Below are positions 54,149-64,000 of a stretch of 64,000 nt of DNA, in pieces (the first letter of the stretch is position 1; each line of letters begins with the position of its first letter). Source of the DNA: Branchinecta lynchi (Eukaryota; Arthropoda; Branchiopoda; Anostraca; Branchinectidae); assembly GCA_023053575.1 (NCBI GenBank), contig JAKZAP010000020.1, positions 15,123,998 through 15,187,997 of the forward strand, given 5' to 3'. The translations under genes and the position numbers were made by a program. Below the pieces are notes generated by a model. That model was not told the origin of the DNA. It did not search any database and saw only the letters and a list, made by a program, of their open reading frames with translations.

Positions 54149-54478
54149 GGCGTTTTCCCCGAGGAGTCCTCGGGGAATCAAAGTGAAGGGCGAGAATAGA
54201 GGGATTCACTACACGCGGACTCCACGCACAGAAACAGCGAGAACACGGGGAACGCTTTTAAAATCGATCTTGTTTGAAAAAAGAATTTGCAGTTGACGAA
54301 ATTAGTCTGGATCCACTTTTATTTTTGGTTTTGTTTATTCTGATTGTTTTTAATGATGGTACAATTGGAGCATTCTCCGTCCGTGGGGACTCGCGAGAAT
54401 ACAGGGAGTGAGTACCAGGGACAAACTAAACGCGGGGACTCCTCAAGTGGACTCCTCGACGAACGGTGAGAATAGGCC
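54149..54478. mobile_element. MITE with TTAA target duplication
   Basis: TTAA at 54145-54148 and 54479-54482, with element ends GGC and GCC. Arms share GAGGAGTCC and GGGACTCG/CGAGAATA motifs. A partial inverted copy is at about 54760-54890. TTAA suggests piggyBac or Kolobok mobilisation (inference). Confidence 0.72.
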
Positions 54479-54663
54479 TTAATCTTCATCATCGCGAAAT
54501 GTTAATTAGCGTGTAAAAAGGCGCCACGAGCCAATTTGGAAGTCATGTCAAACCAAATTGGGAACGCATATGTCATCTGGGCATTATATACGTCTTCAGT
54601 GTTTTGCCAGTAGATCATTCTGTCGTCACTTTGACACTGTAATATTTTATTGACTGGATGATG

Positions 54664-54680
54664 AAAAAAAAAAAAAAAAA
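54664..54680. repeat. Poly(A) run
   Basis: About 17 A after GATG; no LINE body recognised next to it. Confidence 0.8.
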
Positions 54681-55356
54681 CAAGCTAGCCATCTTGCTCA
54701 AACAGACCTTTGCTGTAGGCTACATATTTGGAGAAGTATAGATTTATTTTTACTGAGAGACAATCAGCCCGGTAAGCCTGGCCCTGAGGCATATTCGCGC
54801 CGTTACCCGAGGATTTCTTCTGAGGAGTCACCGCGCTTTTGTTTGTCCCAGCGACTCACTACCCGTATTCTCGCGAGTCCCCACTCCCTTTCAAATTCGG
54901 TAGAGAATCGATTTTGGGAGTTGCGCTGTTCTTGTGAAAAAAAAAACAACAACAGATGTTAGAGATGGTACGTTAATAAGAATTTCTGAGGTCAATATTG
55001 AGTTTGACTATGGTTTAAAAGCTGATTTTTAGATAGAAGCATATTTTTTATTGAGGTTACGATTTTTTGTTTTTAAGTGATAACAACGCAAAATTAAGTA
55101 AAAACAATTAGAATAAACAAAACCAAAAATAAAATGGATTCCGACTAATTCAGACACCTAAACAAAACAAAAAATGTCGAACAAAATCCAATTTCGGAGG
55201 CATGTGTTCTGACTATTTTCCGTGCGCGGAATCCGCATGGCGTGAAGGCGAGAATGTGTTCTAGGCTACTGAGGGAAAAATCCCCTCAGCATTTGTTTGA
55301 TTGCTCTGGGGAGTGGAAAAGAACGACCGGTCCGTCCTCCGACATTCTTCTTCATA

Positions 55357-55432
55357 AGAGGACGCTTGCCAAGAAGGGCCGAAGTATAGCTCTAATAAAA
55401 TCTAGCTGACGAATCGATTTTGCAGTGTCAAG
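55357..55432 (+). repeat. Family J fragment
   Basis: CTTGCCAAGAAGGGCCGAAG and AGCTCTAATAAAATCTAGC. Confidence 0.6.
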
Positions 55433-55614
55433 CATATAATAGCACAATAGTACAACATGTAATATTTTCTTCTTGATTTTCATCTCTGTTCTTGCTCAGA
55501 ATCGGTTCATGGTAGGATAAGACCGTTTCATGCCTGAACTCATTCGGGGTATTGACGGTGGCGCCATCCGGAAATACACATTTTTAATATGGACAAGCTA
55601 AAAACAAATCTTAC

Positions 55615-55734
55615 CAAGAAAATCAGACAAATAGATAAATATTGAGCCGGTACACGAATAGACGTCGCCTTCTGAGGTTGGAAAACGGTCCGATTCAGAC
55701 TCATTCTTCTCCAGTTTCCCCACTTTCCCTGTAT
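55615..55734 (-). CDS. Main extracellular gene, exon 1 of those found
   Basis: Minus-strand acceptor (cgctcttccattttctacatag) and donor TTG followed by GTAAGATT bound 120 bases in phase 1-1. The peptide begins TGKVGKLEKNESESDRFPTS and ends CTGSIFIYLSDFL: a polar Glu/Ser-rich start, one cysteine and a short hydrophobic stretch. Symmetric phase-1 exons are characteristic of modular extracellular proteins. The next exon in the chain is 53631-53870 through codon GTC. The preceding exon, which must end with one base in phase 1, and any signal peptide were not found; they may lie above 55.8 kb or outside the window. Alternative frames are stopped. Confidence 0.68.
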
Positions 55735-55799
55735 CTATGTAGAAAATGGAAGAGCGAACTTTCGTTATTTTAACTTTCTAGTGTTACTCTTGCGTGTGC

Positions 55800-56379
55800 A
55801 TTTGATTCATTAGTTAGTGTCAACATGGCTTCCGCTGAATTAAACAAGTAAAGAAACAAACAAAATAAATTAGGGATGTTGAGTGAAACAGTATTATAGA
55901 AATGGCTGGTACTTTTATTTATAGTGACAACCTAATGGACTTATAATGACTTTTGAAAGTACATATAGATGAAAGCATCACTCCTTAATTATTCCATCTT
56001 TATTCATTCCAAGTTCCTGTCCCTCCTGCAAGTTCGTTGCTTAATGAAGAAAAGTCTCCCCAGTGAATTAGGGAGAACAGGGGGAGACTACTTTTGTCCC
56101 CAGTTGAACATTTCAAGCGTGACCCTCAAGATCCGATCCCACCTACTTACTTTTCAGCACTAACAAGCAGGGATTTGCTTATTAACACGGAGTAATAGTA
56201 AGATGCTAATGAACGTTCTTAACCAACTGAAAATTCTACTTTTCTTGCAACCATAATCAAAATATAAATAATAGGATATTTTCGAAGTAGTAAATTAGTA
56301 TGAGTGACGCCAAGTATTTAAAAAGTCTGAGAATAATTCTAAATGTTACTGAGTAGAGTTGGAGACATAGCCACTCGCA
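55800..56379. other. No supported gene
   Basis: Exon-like fragments are present but inconsistent: ATGGCTTCCGCTGAATTAAA with a GTAAAG donor at about 55825 (plus), and AAAA followed by GTAAGT at about 56155 (minus, stopped upstream). None joins the main gene in phase. Confidence 0.3.
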
Positions 56380-56435
56380 TTAAGTAAGTAGTAAGTAATT
56401 TATTTATAATCCGCCATTTTGAAAAAGCGGAGTAA
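56380..56435 (-). mobile_element. LINE 3' terminus (CCGCC type), minus strand
   Basis: (AAGT)n, AATTTATTTATAATCCGCC, AAAAAGCGGAGTAA; see 25180-25240. Confidence 0.6.
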
Positions 56436-57279
56436 ATGAATGAAAGAAAATAAACATTGGTTCACTCCGTTGTCGGGGAGAAGGAACATGAAGCTACGTG
56501 GGTACGGAGGAAAAGTAGTAGAGAAAAAAACATTTGCAAGATGATTTATCAAACTTGCGTTGATGATGGAGATATTGATTATGGAGTATGGAAAAAAAGA
56601 AACGAAAAGAGAAAAAAATATAAAATTTTTAATTGAAGTTACTGTTCCTTAAATTATTAATTGAGGTCTGGTCGTCGATGGTCTTCGGATGGTCGCTGTA
56701 CAACATCCTAGTCTGGGTGTTTGATCCGGTTCGATCGACAGTAACATCCGATTAAAAATCCGGTCGAAACTGAAAAGTTACAAATGAAATGAATTCTGAC
56801 AGGATTCAATATTAATCCAATAAAAAAAAATAAAAAAAATTCCGAAATCGGGCAAAACCGAGAATTTATAGTCTAAGCATCTCCTGATCTAAGATTTTAG
56901 ATTTACAGATACAAAAGAGAAAATACATGCTAAATCTTATTTTCCGATCGTTTTCTCACCCGACTGCTTATTCAACCGGAGTCGTAAAAAACCGCATGTC
57001 GCGGTAATCAGGAAATCGGCAACAGCGTATAAATGGCAATTTTGTACGCTATGAATTTCCTTTCCGTCTTTCGGCAGAAAGGATATTGACTGGATAAAAA
57101 AATCAAAACGTGTTAAAAATTAAAGGTGAAAAAATATTCGCAATGAAGTTCTTACTCACTGATATTTAAAAATCTTGGATATTGCGTTGCTAGTTATTCA
57201 GTGATGATTCACTACGCCCACGCAAAGAAATTAAAGGAACTTCTTGCTTATCTGCCTTTTACCTTATCCATAGCTCCCT

Positions 57280-57699
57280 TAAAGTGTAACTGAAAGGGCT
57301 TAGATATAACAATCTAGTTACCCATCGCTAATTCACTTAAAGAAGCTTGAAAACCCGGCGAAAATGCGCTACCTTGTTGCTCCGCTATTTACGAATAATC
57401 AATTTTCAAATAGTCCTTGTCTGATATATGTTCTATGCTCGACGGAGACGATTTACGAATAATAAGTGTTCATGCAGTGAGCTGCATTCCGTAAGCTGAT
57501 CACTGGCCACTGAAACGCCGCGTCTGTATTGCGATTAAATTTATCTGCGTCATAGTAGAAATTTGCATTGTGAGGAAATATTCTGAACGTCATTTAGAGC
57601 AAATAGTTATAAATAAAAATATCTGTTAACACAGTCAAAATATTGCAGCGTATTCAGTTGAATGATACAAACATAAATTGGCTTTTCAGTTACACTTTA
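57280..57699. mobile_element. TAAAGTGTAACTGAAA-type MITE, copy Z2
   Basis: TAAAGTGTAACTGAAAGGGC to GCTTTTCAGTTACACTTTA, inverted ends of at least 17 bp; the body parallels Z1. Confidence 0.85.
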
Positions 57700-57700
57700 T

Positions 57701-57903
57701 GGAATAATAAGCTTCTGAAATCCCCGCCTTTCGCCATTGTTTCGTTTGTACCTACGACTTTTTAGCGCTTTTCCGGCTTTGCCAGTCACGTAATTGCAAA
57801 CTTCGTCGAAAGCTTTAAAGTCCGTCGAAAACTCTTTCGCATACAATATAAGGGCATTGAGACGCTTTAAAGTGCTGATTTTCATTTTGGGAGACGCGAT
57901 AGG
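57701..57903 (+). repeat. Dispersed repeat family E, copy 4
   Basis: AATAAGCTTCTGAAATCCCC to ATTTTCATTTTGGGAGACGC; abuts Z2. Confidence 0.65.
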
Positions 57904-57909
57904 CCATCA

Positions 57910-58200
57910 GAGCCTCGTTTTTGTTGCACGCTGCAGGTCCACTTCTCGGCCGCTTCCGGACTGATTCTTTCTACATCCGTGTTTGCACTGCAGTGCTTTC
58001 GAGGAAGACGGCAGCGCTTCTCGAGAATCATGGACTTGCTCACCGACAAAGTCCACACTTATCTGCAAGGTGCTGCAGCTGCTGCTTTAACCAAGAAGAA
58101 AGTGAATCCAGAAACGCATACTGTGCAAAAGCAAAAAAGTGCTGCAGCAGCGATGCGTCTATATCTTCTGTTTCGGACGTCTTTGCTTTTGCTTGGTTTC
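57910..58200. mobile_element. GAGCCTCGTTTTTGTTG-type MITE, copy L2 (one end lost)
   Basis: Starts GAGCCTCGTTTTTGTTGCAC and runs in the opposite direction to L1 through GCTTCTCGAGAATC and AAGAAGAAAGTGAATCC; the second terminus is missing. Confidence 0.72.
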
Positions 58201-58244
58201 TGCACTTTTTAACCACGACGCGCTCAGTTTTCAAATATTACCCA

Positions 58245-58419
58245 CACTGTAAAACAAAAAAAAATCTTGCAGTGTATGCTACTGGAATTAAGAGCGTCTC
58301 CACTGAGATAAGATTATTTCTAATTCAGATTAAATCTCATCCAAGTAGAGATACGATTAATCCCAGTAGCAAATACTGCAGTTAACTTTGGTCCTTACTC
58401 GGAGAAACTTTTTACAGCG
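58245..58419. mobile_element. CACTGTAAAA-type MITE, copy S5
   Basis: CACTGTAAAACAAAAAAAAA to CTTTTTACAGCG with paired GCTACTGG/CCAGTAGC-type arms. Confidence 0.78.
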
Positions 58420-58708
58420 CGTCCACCCACCACGTCGGAGAACGGGAAGGCTCGATCGAGTTGGCAAGCGCCAACAAGAAAATCCCACGTGGCAATTTTG
58501 TTATTTCTAAAAACGATATATCCGAGCCATTTCATCGTGAAAAGGTCATTTCTAGTATGATTTGTGCTTTAAGAAAAAAAGAACCGCATCCAGGTGATGA
58601 GTAACTGAGTCAGTCAGTCCCGAGTCCCGAATAGCAACCTAACGGAATACGTTTTTTGCTGTAAACAAAATGTTTTGTTTGTTTCAGTTCAAGGAGAAAC
58701 GAACATTA

Positions 58709-59072
58709 ACCCTAGGTTCACACAGACGTTCACACTGAGGCAATATCGGCCATCGCTGAGATTTTCGCCGCCAAAATCGGCGATTTCTGTTGCTTGTCAG
58801 GCGATTTTCAGTGTTGGGAAAGTTCAACTTTAATCGGGCGACAGTACGATTTTATGCACGCAACAGCAACATGATTGGACGACCCTTTTGATGATTCACT
58901 TTTAGAAAAATTTATTATTTTAAGGGTTATTTTTAATTATTTTAATCATTTTTCGCGTTAAATTCGGTTGTCGACGAAAATCACTGTGAACATCCAGGCG
59001 ATAAAAATCTTCTTTCGCTGCGACTGAAAAATCTCGTTCATCGCCGCGATTTGCTCTGTGTGAACCTAGGGT
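58709..59072. mobile_element. MITE with ACCCTAGGTTCACACAGA ends
   Basis: ACCCTAGGTTCACACAGA on the left and TCTGTGTGAACCTAGGGT on the right are exact inverses over 18 bp; 364 bp. Flanking TTA/AAA is too short to assign a TSD. Confidence 0.85.
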
Positions 59073-59633
59073 AAATATGGAAAAATAGTTAGTAGAAATT
59101 TGATTAGATCTGAGTAGACCTGAAGGAATTCACCTAGGCTATGCGCTTTTATTCGTATTTACGGTAACTAAATTGAAGGAAAAGGTTACAAAAGAGCTGC
59201 GTCATGGCAGAAACATCGTATCTTGAGATCCCGTTTAAATGAGGGGAGAACAGTTTCTATGTCATTTCGTTACCTTTCGTGGGAATCGGGGAAAAGATGT
59301 ATCCACATGCATACTGTCAACCGAACAAGGGGGGGGGGGGAGATATATGTATGACTGAGACCTCGAGCAGAGCCAATTTGCCACTCCAGGTGACTTGTCT
59401 GTAAGATTTATGAGGGTTTCGCTGCCTCAGGAGATTTTCAGTTCCTGAAGGCTCAACAGATCATTTTTATAGCTAACCTCGCTCGAAACAGAACAGAAAA
59501 ATTAAGGTCGTTTTTCATCCGCACTGAGATTCATAGTCACTTTTTCCTTTTCTAAACTGTCACGTAGTGAGTTTTCAGATTTACGGGCCCGTTAGGGATT
59601 TCCTCCGGATTTTGCAGAACCCAATGTTTTGTC

Positions 59634-59935
59634 TTTGGTCACAGCAGGCAACTGTGGCGTCGGAAGTGACGGAAGTTTTCGGGGAGGGGACCAAGGTATT
59701 TACGGACTGGCTAGTCATTTTTACCGACAGTGTCTTTAGTTACATTAGCCAACTGTGGCGTCGCAAGTACCGTGAATATTCGGGGAGGGGACCAAGGTAT
59801 TTCGGACTGGTTAATCATTTCTGCCGACTGTGTCTTTGGTCACAGCAGGCAACTCTGGCGTGAATTTTCGGAGAGGGGACCAAGGTATTTACCGACTGGC
59901 TAGTCAATTTTCCAACTATTTTTCCGAAACATTGC
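59634..59935 (+). repeat. Three copies of a 100-bp tandem unit
   Basis: Units start at 59634, 59735 and 59835 (TTTGGTCACAGCAGGCAACT type), each with GGGGAGGGGACCAAGGTATT and GACTGGCTAGTCA. The frame through 59567-59863 is repeat-driven. Confidence 0.85.
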
Positions 59936-59953
59936 GGTTCTTCGCGGACTCAG

Positions 59954-61473
59954 TTTTTGGGATCCCAAAACGTAGGTGGAGGGATACCTATGACATCGCA
60001 AAAGTTGTCCGTCTGTCCGTCTGTAAGCACGATAACTCTCGAAGGGAATGAGATATTTTGATGAAACTTGGTTTGAGGATTCGTTGGGTCGTGGGACCAG
60101 TCAAGTTCGTAGATGGGCTTTGTAGCCCTACATTTTCAGTTCAAATTAAGGGGCAAACAAAATATTTTGAAACAGCTAATTTGATAGTCGATTATGGAGT
60201 ACGAAGACATGCTGAACACGACGGTGAAAACTATTTTGTCATCGGACAAGTAGTTCGCCCGGAATCCGGCCAAGACCGGAAAGTTTGTTAAAATTAAAAG
60301 TTTTATTTGGAGTTGATTAGACGTTCGATTTAGGGCAAGAAGACATGCTGAACACTTAAGTGAATAAATTGTCTACCTGGACATGTAGTTCCCCCCGAAT
60401 CCGGCCAAAACCGGAAAATTGTTAGAAGCTTAAGTTTTATTTCTAGTTGATTAGATAACCGATTTAAGGGTAAGAAGAGATGCTGAATCCGTGTTTGACA
60501 ATCATATTTAACCCGGAAATATAGTTCGACCGGAATCCGGCTGGAGTCGGAAAATTTGTTGTAAGTTAAATTTTTATTTGAAGTTGATTAGATGTTCATT
60601 ATTAGGGAAAGAAGATACCCTGAGTTCGTTTTTGAGCTTTCTTTTTTCGCCGGACAAGTAGTTCTGGAGAACTACTTGTCGTAGTCGAACTTCATGTTCG
60701 AAATCGAACTTCATGTTCGATTTAGGTGTAGGAAGACATGCTGAGGACGATGGTGAAAACCATTTTCTCGACGGACAAGTATTTCGCCCGGAATCCGGCC
60801 CAAACCGGAAAGTTTGTTAAAATTAAAAGTTTTATTTGGAGTTGATTAGACGTTCGATTTAGGGCAAGAAGACATGCTGAACACTTAAGTGAATAAATTG
60901 TCTACCTGGACATGTAGTTCCCCCCGAATCCGGCCAAAAACGGAAAATTGTTAGAAGCTTAAGTTTTATTTCTAGTTGATTAGATAACCGATTTAAGGGT
61001 AAGAAGAGATGCTGAATCCGTGTTTGACAATCATATTTAACCCGGAAATATAGTTCGACCGGAATCCGGCTGGAGTCGGAAAATTTGTTGTAAGTTAAAT
61101 TTTTATTTGAAGTTGATTAGATGTTCATTATTAGGGAAAGAAGATACCCTGAGTTCGTTTTTGAGCTTTCTTTTTTCGCCGGACAAGTAGTTCTGGAGTT
61201 CGGCCGAAATCAGGAGATTGGCAGAAGTGGCAGGAAGTTTTCGTCAAAACAGATATGACTTATAGGGGTATACAAACATGCTGAATCCATATCTGAACTT
61301 GGTTTTCTCAGATGACTAGCTATTTGGCCTTAATCTGTTTCTGAATTTTAATTGTAAAAATGTTCAAGGAGTCTGGCGATGACTGGATCTGGATAAGACA
61401 AGACCCAGTTGTCTGGATCAGATATTGAATTTTTGGGATCCCATCGAAACCTTTGGTCTTGTTTACCGAGTAG
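59954..61473 (+). mobile_element. GGATCC-type element, copy G5, with internal 529-bp duplication
   Basis: Complete from TTTTTGGGATCCCAAAACG to CCATCGAAACCTTTGGTCTT. The block 60276-60669 recurs at 60805-61198 with a constant offset of 529 and about one mismatch, so the duplication is young and added roughly four internal units. Confidence 0.87.
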
Positions 61474-61838
61474 CCGACAATCTAATTTTGCCTACGTTTG
61501 CTTTAATCTAATATTACCTTTTCTTGACTGCCCACAAATCAAGTAGTTGGATTTAAATAGTTGTGGAAGGGTGTGATGGAGGAATATGGTATGTAAAACA
61601 TTTTCTTTCGAAGTAGACACAAGGAATATTGTCGATAGTGCATGGAAGGCAAAGTAAAATTATTATGTTTGGAATTTCACTGACGTTAAGATGTAACTGA
61701 AATATTTGAAATATTAATGAAAGTGGAGGAGGCGAAGCCATAGCCAGAAAATCAGAAGGTAAAAAGATTCTCTGCCGATAAAAAAAAACAGGAAAGAGTA
61801 AATTGCGTCTTACAGAACTTAACGGAACAGTCGTACCT

Positions 61839-61844
61839 TTTATT
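61839..61844 (-). other. Possible poly(A) signal AATAAA
   Basis: Minus-strand AATAAA downstream of the TAG at 61864-61866. Confidence 0.4.
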
Positions 61845-61863
61845 ACTGATTAACCCTACATCC

Positions 61864-61996
61864 CTAATCTTTCAATCCATTCCTATTCTCGAGATTCCGA
61901 GCTTCTTGCTTATCCGCCCTAACGAAGCTGAAGTAATTCTTCCAGTCTCCTGGTTTGGCGCTTTTCGACCCGGATAGGATCAGAAGCTTCTGGGTT
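61864..61996 (-). CDS. Terminal exon of a minus-strand gene, possibly sulfotransferase-like
   Basis: A TTCTAAC branch-point-like site and CATCAG acceptor precede one base and 43 codons to TAG. The peptide reads TQKLLILSGSKSAKPGDWKN then YFSFVRADKQEARNLENRNG. GDWKN followed by a Phe recalls the C-terminal PAPS-contact segment (RKGxxGDWKNxFT) of cytosolic sulfotransferases, but the basic RKG lead is missing, so this is tentative. AATAAA lies at 61839-61844 on the minus strand, about 20 bases beyond the stop. An upstream extension to 62025 (SVFLTNELI) is also open. Earlier exons would lie to the right, where copy G6 and other repeats follow. It could instead be the end of an unrelated gene. Confidence 0.5.
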
Positions 61997-62111
61997 CTGA
62001 TGAGCTCATTGGTTAGAAATACCGACTATGCAAGTTCTCTGTGTTTCCCATCAAACTGAACCAGGGCTGTGCCAGTCTGGAAACAGCTAAGACCGTTTTG
62101 CCATCATTTAC

Positions 62112-63038
62112 AACAAGACCAAATTTTTCGATGGGATCCCAAAAATCTAATATTTAATCCAGACAATTGGGTCTTGTCTTCGCCAGATCCAGTCTTCGCC
62201 AGGCCAATCATCAGAGAAAACCAAGTACAGACATAGCTATATAAGCCATTTCTATTTTGACGGTACTGACCGAAAATTCCTGTTTTACTTCTGTCAAATT
62301 TCTGGTTTCGGCCGAATTCCGAGCGAACCACTTTTCCAGCAAAAAAGAAAATTCAGAAACGAATTCAGCGTATCCCTTTATCCCTATAAGGAACATCTAA
62401 TCAACTTCAAATAAAACATTAAATGATAAAAAAAATTCCATATACAACAAGATTCCGGACGATTTATACGTCCCGGTAAAAATGATTACCATATACAGAC
62501 TCAGCGTCTCTTCTTATCCCTAAATCTGTCATCTAATCAACTTCAAAAAAAGTTTTGCTTTTAACAAATTTTCCGGTTTTTGCCGGATTCCAGGCGAACT
62601 AATTGTCCGGCAAAAAATGGTTTTCACCATCGTGTTCAGCATGTCTCTTTACCACTAAATCGAAAATCTAATCAACTTTAAATAAAACTTTTACTTTTAA
62701 TAAACTTTCCAATCTTGGCCGGATTCCGGACGAACTACTTACGCGGCAAGAAAATGCTTTTTACCATCATATTCAACATGTCTTCTTACCCCACAATCGA
62801 CTATCAAAAAAGCTGTTTAAAAATATATTGTTAGCCCCTGAATTTAAACCCCCTACCTTAAATGGCCCATCTATGAACTCGAACTTACTCTTTACCCAAA
62901 GAATCCTCACACCAAGTTTCATTAAAATATCTCATTCCCTTCGAGAGTTACCGTGCTCACAGACGGACGGACGGACAGACGGACAACTTTTGCGATGTCA
63001 TAGGTATCCCTCCACTTACGTTTTGGGATCCCAAAAAC
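62112..63038 (-). mobile_element. GGATCC-type element, copy G6
   Basis: Inverted relative to G5. ACAAGACC...CGATGGGATCCCAAAAATC at the left, and CTTACGTTTTGGGATCCCAA at the right. Internal 118-bp units have CTACTTGTCC-like and CATGTCTTCTTACCCC motifs. Confidence 0.87.
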
Positions 63039-63059
63039 AGTAGAGCTTTGGAAGAAAAG

Positions 63060-64000
63060 GGGCTCAAATTTTAGAACAAAAGCTGTATTTACGGCGACTT
63101 GTCCTTTAAGTAGAAACAAGAGAGCGCGCAAAAAACTGCTTTTCTTCTCTTTGCTATGGCAAAGCAATCATGTTGTTTTTCCTCGGAGGCTACAGACTAA
63201 GTTGTCGTAATGTGGATGCTGAGTAAAGGAAAAGACGGTGTTGTCATTGGACTCGATTGCATTTGGGAATTGTTCGAAAACAAAAGACGGTCGCTGCGAG
63301 TCGAAGAGTGTTTTCCGACGATAAGGGCCAGCGGGATTGCTGCTAGTGAATTCCCTATTGCCGGTAATAATGTTGTTTGTTTTCAATGACTGCTGGCTTT
63401 CACTGACTTCCTAACCATGAATTCAGTTGTTTTCTACACCTTGCAGAATCTAAATTTCCTAGGAAACGACGAAAATGGGTTGAAGCAAATATCTATTGCG
63501 CTTACTGGTTATTTATTAATTTCCTTATATTGTGTGTATATAGTGTTTATATATTTGTTTATATACGGTGAAGATCTTCCATCTTTTGGTGAAGTGAAGC
63601 GGGCATCTGACCTACCACTTCAGACACGAATTCTGTGCGCTGAGAATCCTCCCCTTATGGTGACGGCGATTTCCCATATGGGGCTGAGTGTGCCAATTTG
63701 GCTGTCGTGGGGTACCCTACTTTATTGGGGGTTCTCTCCAGGTTGATCTGCTGAAATGTTGTTTTATTGTATTTATAGTTTATATTTATGTAGTGCTTGT
63801 TACTTATTTTGTCATTTGTTTGATGCTAGTTGGTCGTATCCTAGTTTGAAGAAATAAATATGAATATCTCCGATCGGGTTAAAACTTAAGGGATTGCAAA
63901 CTCTCGATTTTAGTTAGAGCAAGTGCAATGGGCCGAGGGGCCAAATCGGCTTACACGAGCAGACACCGGTTGCCAAGTACTAGTACATTCAAATGAGCAT
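63060..64000. other. No supported gene; two unassigned open frames
   Basis: Minus 63168-63386 reads a polar peptide (TGNREFTSSNPAGPYRRKTL) without splice signals. Plus 63417-63746 has a hydrophobic run (IALTGYLLISLYCVYIVFIY) followed by a T-rich stretch and AATAAATATGAATAT at about 63853, which could be a LINE 3' end. Confidence 0.3.

Overview
The window looks like a stretch of nuclear DNA from an animal, most likely a marine invertebrate. It is AT-rich and gene-poor. The few coding pieces are short exons bounded by GT/AG splice signals, and nothing looks like operons, Shine-Dalgarno sites or bacterial genes. Most of the DNA is transposon-derived: 5'-truncated non-LTR retrotransposons (LINEs), many MITE or foldback elements with long inverted termini, several hAT-type elements with 8-bp target duplications, and minisatellites. 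I cannot name the species from sequence alone.

The main gene is on the minus strand. Five exons (55734-55615, 53870-53631, 36537-36473, 29945-29741, 19573-19422) each have a good acceptor and donor, and their codon phases join without conflict (1-1, 1-1, 1-0, 0-1, 1-0). Together they encode part of an extracellular-looking protein: a polar segment, a Thr/Ser-rich mucin-like linker, then a cysteine-rich module with two CxCxSGxxxC motifs followed by a GVYLFLGYS segment. The 5' and 3' ends of this gene are not resolved. Its introns span at least 36 kb and hold nearly all the transposons. Two other gene ends are seen: a plus-strand terminal exon at 346-475, with AATAAA 7 bases after its stop, and a minus-strand terminal exon at 61864-61996 with a GDWKN motif and AATAAA about 20 bases beyond its stop. 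Several more exon-like pieces on either strand are listed at low confidence.

Layout: 1-8.4 kb, a gene end, a foldback element, tandem repeats and LINE scraps. 8.4-11 kb, a LINE reverse-transcriptase pseudogene split by a 1.37-kb hAT element with a perfect 8-bp duplication. 11-19.4 kb, GGATCC-type and TACCACGGT-type elements and LINE ends. 19.4-30 kb, two exons of the main gene, a 24-bp minisatellite (20.2-21.7 kb) and nested hAT elements (27.5-28.2 kb). 30-53.6 kb, long introns packed with foldbacks, including a 713-bp giant palindrome at 46.6-47.3 kb. 53.6-55.7 kb, the two 5'-most exons found. 56-64 kb, more MITEs, two convergent GGATCC-type elements and the 61.9-kb gene end.

No CRISPR array, rRNA gene, intact tRNA gene or complete protein-coding gene was found. 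Many long open frames in the window are by-products of repeats.
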